DNA of 64,000 nt from the NCBI GenBank assembly GCA_050084515.1, contig CM114272.1:7502001-7566000 (forward strand), given 5' to 3'. Both the position numbers and the translations under genes were made by a program. Each line of letters opens with the position of its first letter. Position 1 is the first letter of the stretch. This DNA comes from Blasia pusilla (lineage: Eukaryota; Marchantiophyta; Marchantiopsida; Blasiales). The notes beneath the pieces are model-generated. The model made no database searches and had not been told where the DNA came from. It saw only the letters and a program-made list of their open reading frames with translations. Positions 62,145-64,000 of this stretch are shown in pieces.

Positions 62145-62463
62145 TATACATAGAGTAAGTAGTTCTAGATTCCGACTTGTGTCTGTGACATAGATGACAA
62201 GAAGGCGACTAACCATGGGGCCACATGAGCACCCGAACTTTTTGCTCTTAGCGTCCGAGAAATGTATGTCATGGTAGATAGGGATAGATGGATATCTGGA
62301 GTTAGAGGGACATAATCACTAGCTAGGGGGGCGATTGGAAATATTTTGGTACTTCTTGGCTCGTTGTTTAGATGCCATGAGTTAGCATGGGATCGTGCGT
62401 GTTTGTGTGTACGTTTGTTGACAACGATGTATGTTGTGTAGCGATGTGTATACGCACGACAAC

Positions 62464-63057
62464 TATCACGACTTTTAGGATAGATCGGCGAGATCTAGTA
62501 GAGCGCATTCGAAGATACTGGAGGACAACCTCAAGAGATCAAGGATGACCTGTTGAGGCCACGGGTAACTTGAGAGAGCAGGTTTCCCTTTCGTTTCAAC
62601 TCATTTGGAGCCATATAAAAAAACTTACTATTTCGGGTAAGTTTCCATTTGGAGTATGGAAATGGATCTTGACCCGCTACTATAGGTCAAGAGTTAAGGA
62701 GGTGACATGTGAACATAGATTATTGAGGAGAGAGTTTGGGCGAGAGAAGACAATATACTTCCAAGAGAGAGAATGAACTTCTTATCTCTTTGTTAACCTC
62801 TTGACATGAGACGATGGAGCTTTGATTTTGTTTTCCGTGTGTCTGTATCCCAAACCTCTTATTAAGAGAATGAATTTGATTTGACATGAAAAAAATTGCA
62901 CAACATAGAAAGATTGACGTGAGACTTTATTGTGAGATCTATTTAATTTAATTAAAACATTTTGATATTTCTTATTTCATTATTTGGATCATGCATATTT
63001 GTGTGTACATTTATTGACAACGATATATGTTATGTAATGATGTGTATGCGCACGATA
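62464..63057 (+). mobile_element. 3' LTR of Ty3 copy 2 (594 bp)
   Basis: It starts TATCACGACTTTTAGG (expected TGTCACGAC) and ends GTATGCGCACGATA. It aligns to 32337-32978 and, in reverse, to 52496-53140. It follows the integrase-PHD frame and the LTR-end duplication of copy 2. Confidence 0.8.
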
Positions 63058-64000
63058 CCTTCCGAGAATATAATAAAATTTCTAGTCGTCAATCCGGGCC
63101 ATGGACGGAAATGAAGGACTAATCTTATTGGCCAAAAAAATTCATGCTACCCAATGAATGAAAAAAACATTTTCCTATTGCCTATATAAGAATAAATATT
63201 TTCTTGCAAATCAAGAAGACCCTCTCCCATAACAATATAGACGTTTAATCTGGCAATCAGATGTATAAGTGCACTCCATTGTATAACTTCACTCATACTC
63301 TCTTCTTGGTGTCACTCGGTGAGTTGATTAGGATGAAAGAAAAACAAGTTCGATCTAAATCTGAAGGTTTGATTCTTGTAGTTCAATTGCTTGAAGGTCA
63401 ATGGTCGATCTTTGTGGTTATGGCATATATGTCTCTCAATAGGCATTCAACTCTAGAACTCGATAACATGAATTGATCAAGAGAACTCAAAGTGTTCTAA
63501 CAAGGAGAACACTTTCCGGACAGAGTAGATAAATGGTTTGATGGAATCAGGAAATTGATGGCTTCATTGGTGTTCCAGAAGAACTCGCCTGACCTCTGGT
63601 TTCTACTCAGATCTGAAGTCTGTAAGAGCTGCGAAGCTTGTTCAAAGAAGAAGAATCACTGGAAATTTTGTGGACTATGGAAATCACGGCCAAAGATGAG
63701 GAGTGAAGGGGAGTGTGAGTTGCCTAAACTTAGTAAAACAATTTATGAAGAGGATTTAAGTGAAGGGTTTCCAAGTTTCCAAATTCGGAAGTGTGACATT
63801 TAGGACTTCTGCTCTAGCTCATTCCGTTACTGCATCTATGCGACGTAAGGCTCTGGACGGATTCACGGTCCGAGATGAGCAAGCGAATCAATAACTGCTC
63901 TGCATGAGGAAGCGCTGATCAGATCGCTTTCAGTGCGAAGGTGGTCAGGCAGGCCAACAAACAATCACCACAACTAGAAGGAAGCACTTCGGTTCGCCTA
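63058..64000. other. Intergenic DNA, no gene recognised
   Basis: Short open frames only, for example 63555-63803, which has several Cys residues but no recognisable finger spacing. Confidence 0.4.

Larger units (their letters stand above)
57805..62463 (+). mobile_element. Ty3/gypsy copy 2, internal region, head to head with copy 1
   Basis: Plus strand. It starts inside the methyltransferase recognition domain and runs through RT, RNase H, integrase and PHD, then the LTR terminal duplication (62324-62459) and the 3' LTR at 62464. Recognisable homology to copy 1 starts near 57805. Apart from the 622 bp added by a solo LTR and its target duplication, the methyltransferase, RT, RNase H, integrase and PHD parts lie in one reading frame with scattered stops and short compensated indels. 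This shows that the family encodes one polyprotein. No gag, protease or 5' LTR. Confidence 0.9.

Overview
This is a nuclear segment of a land plant. Three ordinary plant genes with GT-AG introns sit in a much larger amount of decayed transposon sequence. The species cannot be read from the window. The short introns, the long pure (GA)n tracts, and a Ty3-type retrotransposon carrying a cytosine methyltransferase (so far described, to my knowledge, from a charophyte alga) suggest a seed-free streptophyte such as a bryophyte, lycophyte or fern. That is inference.

Layout. 1-8.1 kb: non-LTR (LINE) retrotransposons on the minus strand. One is nearly full length (ORF1, endonuclease, RT, C-terminal Cys/His domain) and lies between two (GA)n tracts. 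9.05-10.74 kb: nested LTR remnants, then a small Helitron-like element. 10.87-15.14 kb (+): imidazoleglycerol-phosphate dehydratase, 8 coding exons, 342 aa. 18.93-24.79 kb (-): a GATA26/27-type zinc-finger protein, 8 coding exons, 659 aa. 25-29 kb: GC-rich and simple-repeat intergenic DNA. 29.4-33.0 kb: LTRs with a second LTR family nested inside. 33-45.9 kb: intergenic DNA with tandem repeats, a second Helitron-like element and a strong hairpin. 45.90-49.53 kb (-): UBR7-type ubiquitin ligase, 5 exons, 444 aa. 49.9-51.4 kb: C-terminal part of another LINE type. 52.2-63.1 kb: two broken copies of one Ty3/gypsy family arranged head to head, one interrupted by a solo LTR.

Main result. The Ty3/gypsy family at 52.2-63.1 kb encodes a C5 DNA methyltransferase domain upstream of, and (in copy 2) in the same frame as, the reverse transcriptase. 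It ends in a C4HC3 PHD finger after the integrase. The readable order is MTase - RT - RNase H - integrase - PHD; gag and protease are missing because both copies are truncated at the 5' side. The MTase has motifs I, IV, VI, VIII, IX and X in canonical order, so it resembles DNMT3 rather than the rearranged plant DRM type. Both copies are dead, and most of their premature stops look like C-to-T changes in CG and CHG contexts.

The three host genes are unrelated in function (histidine synthesis, transcription or chromatin, ubiquitination) and show no sign of working together. Coordinates of transposon ends are approximate unless an exact terminus or target duplication is described.
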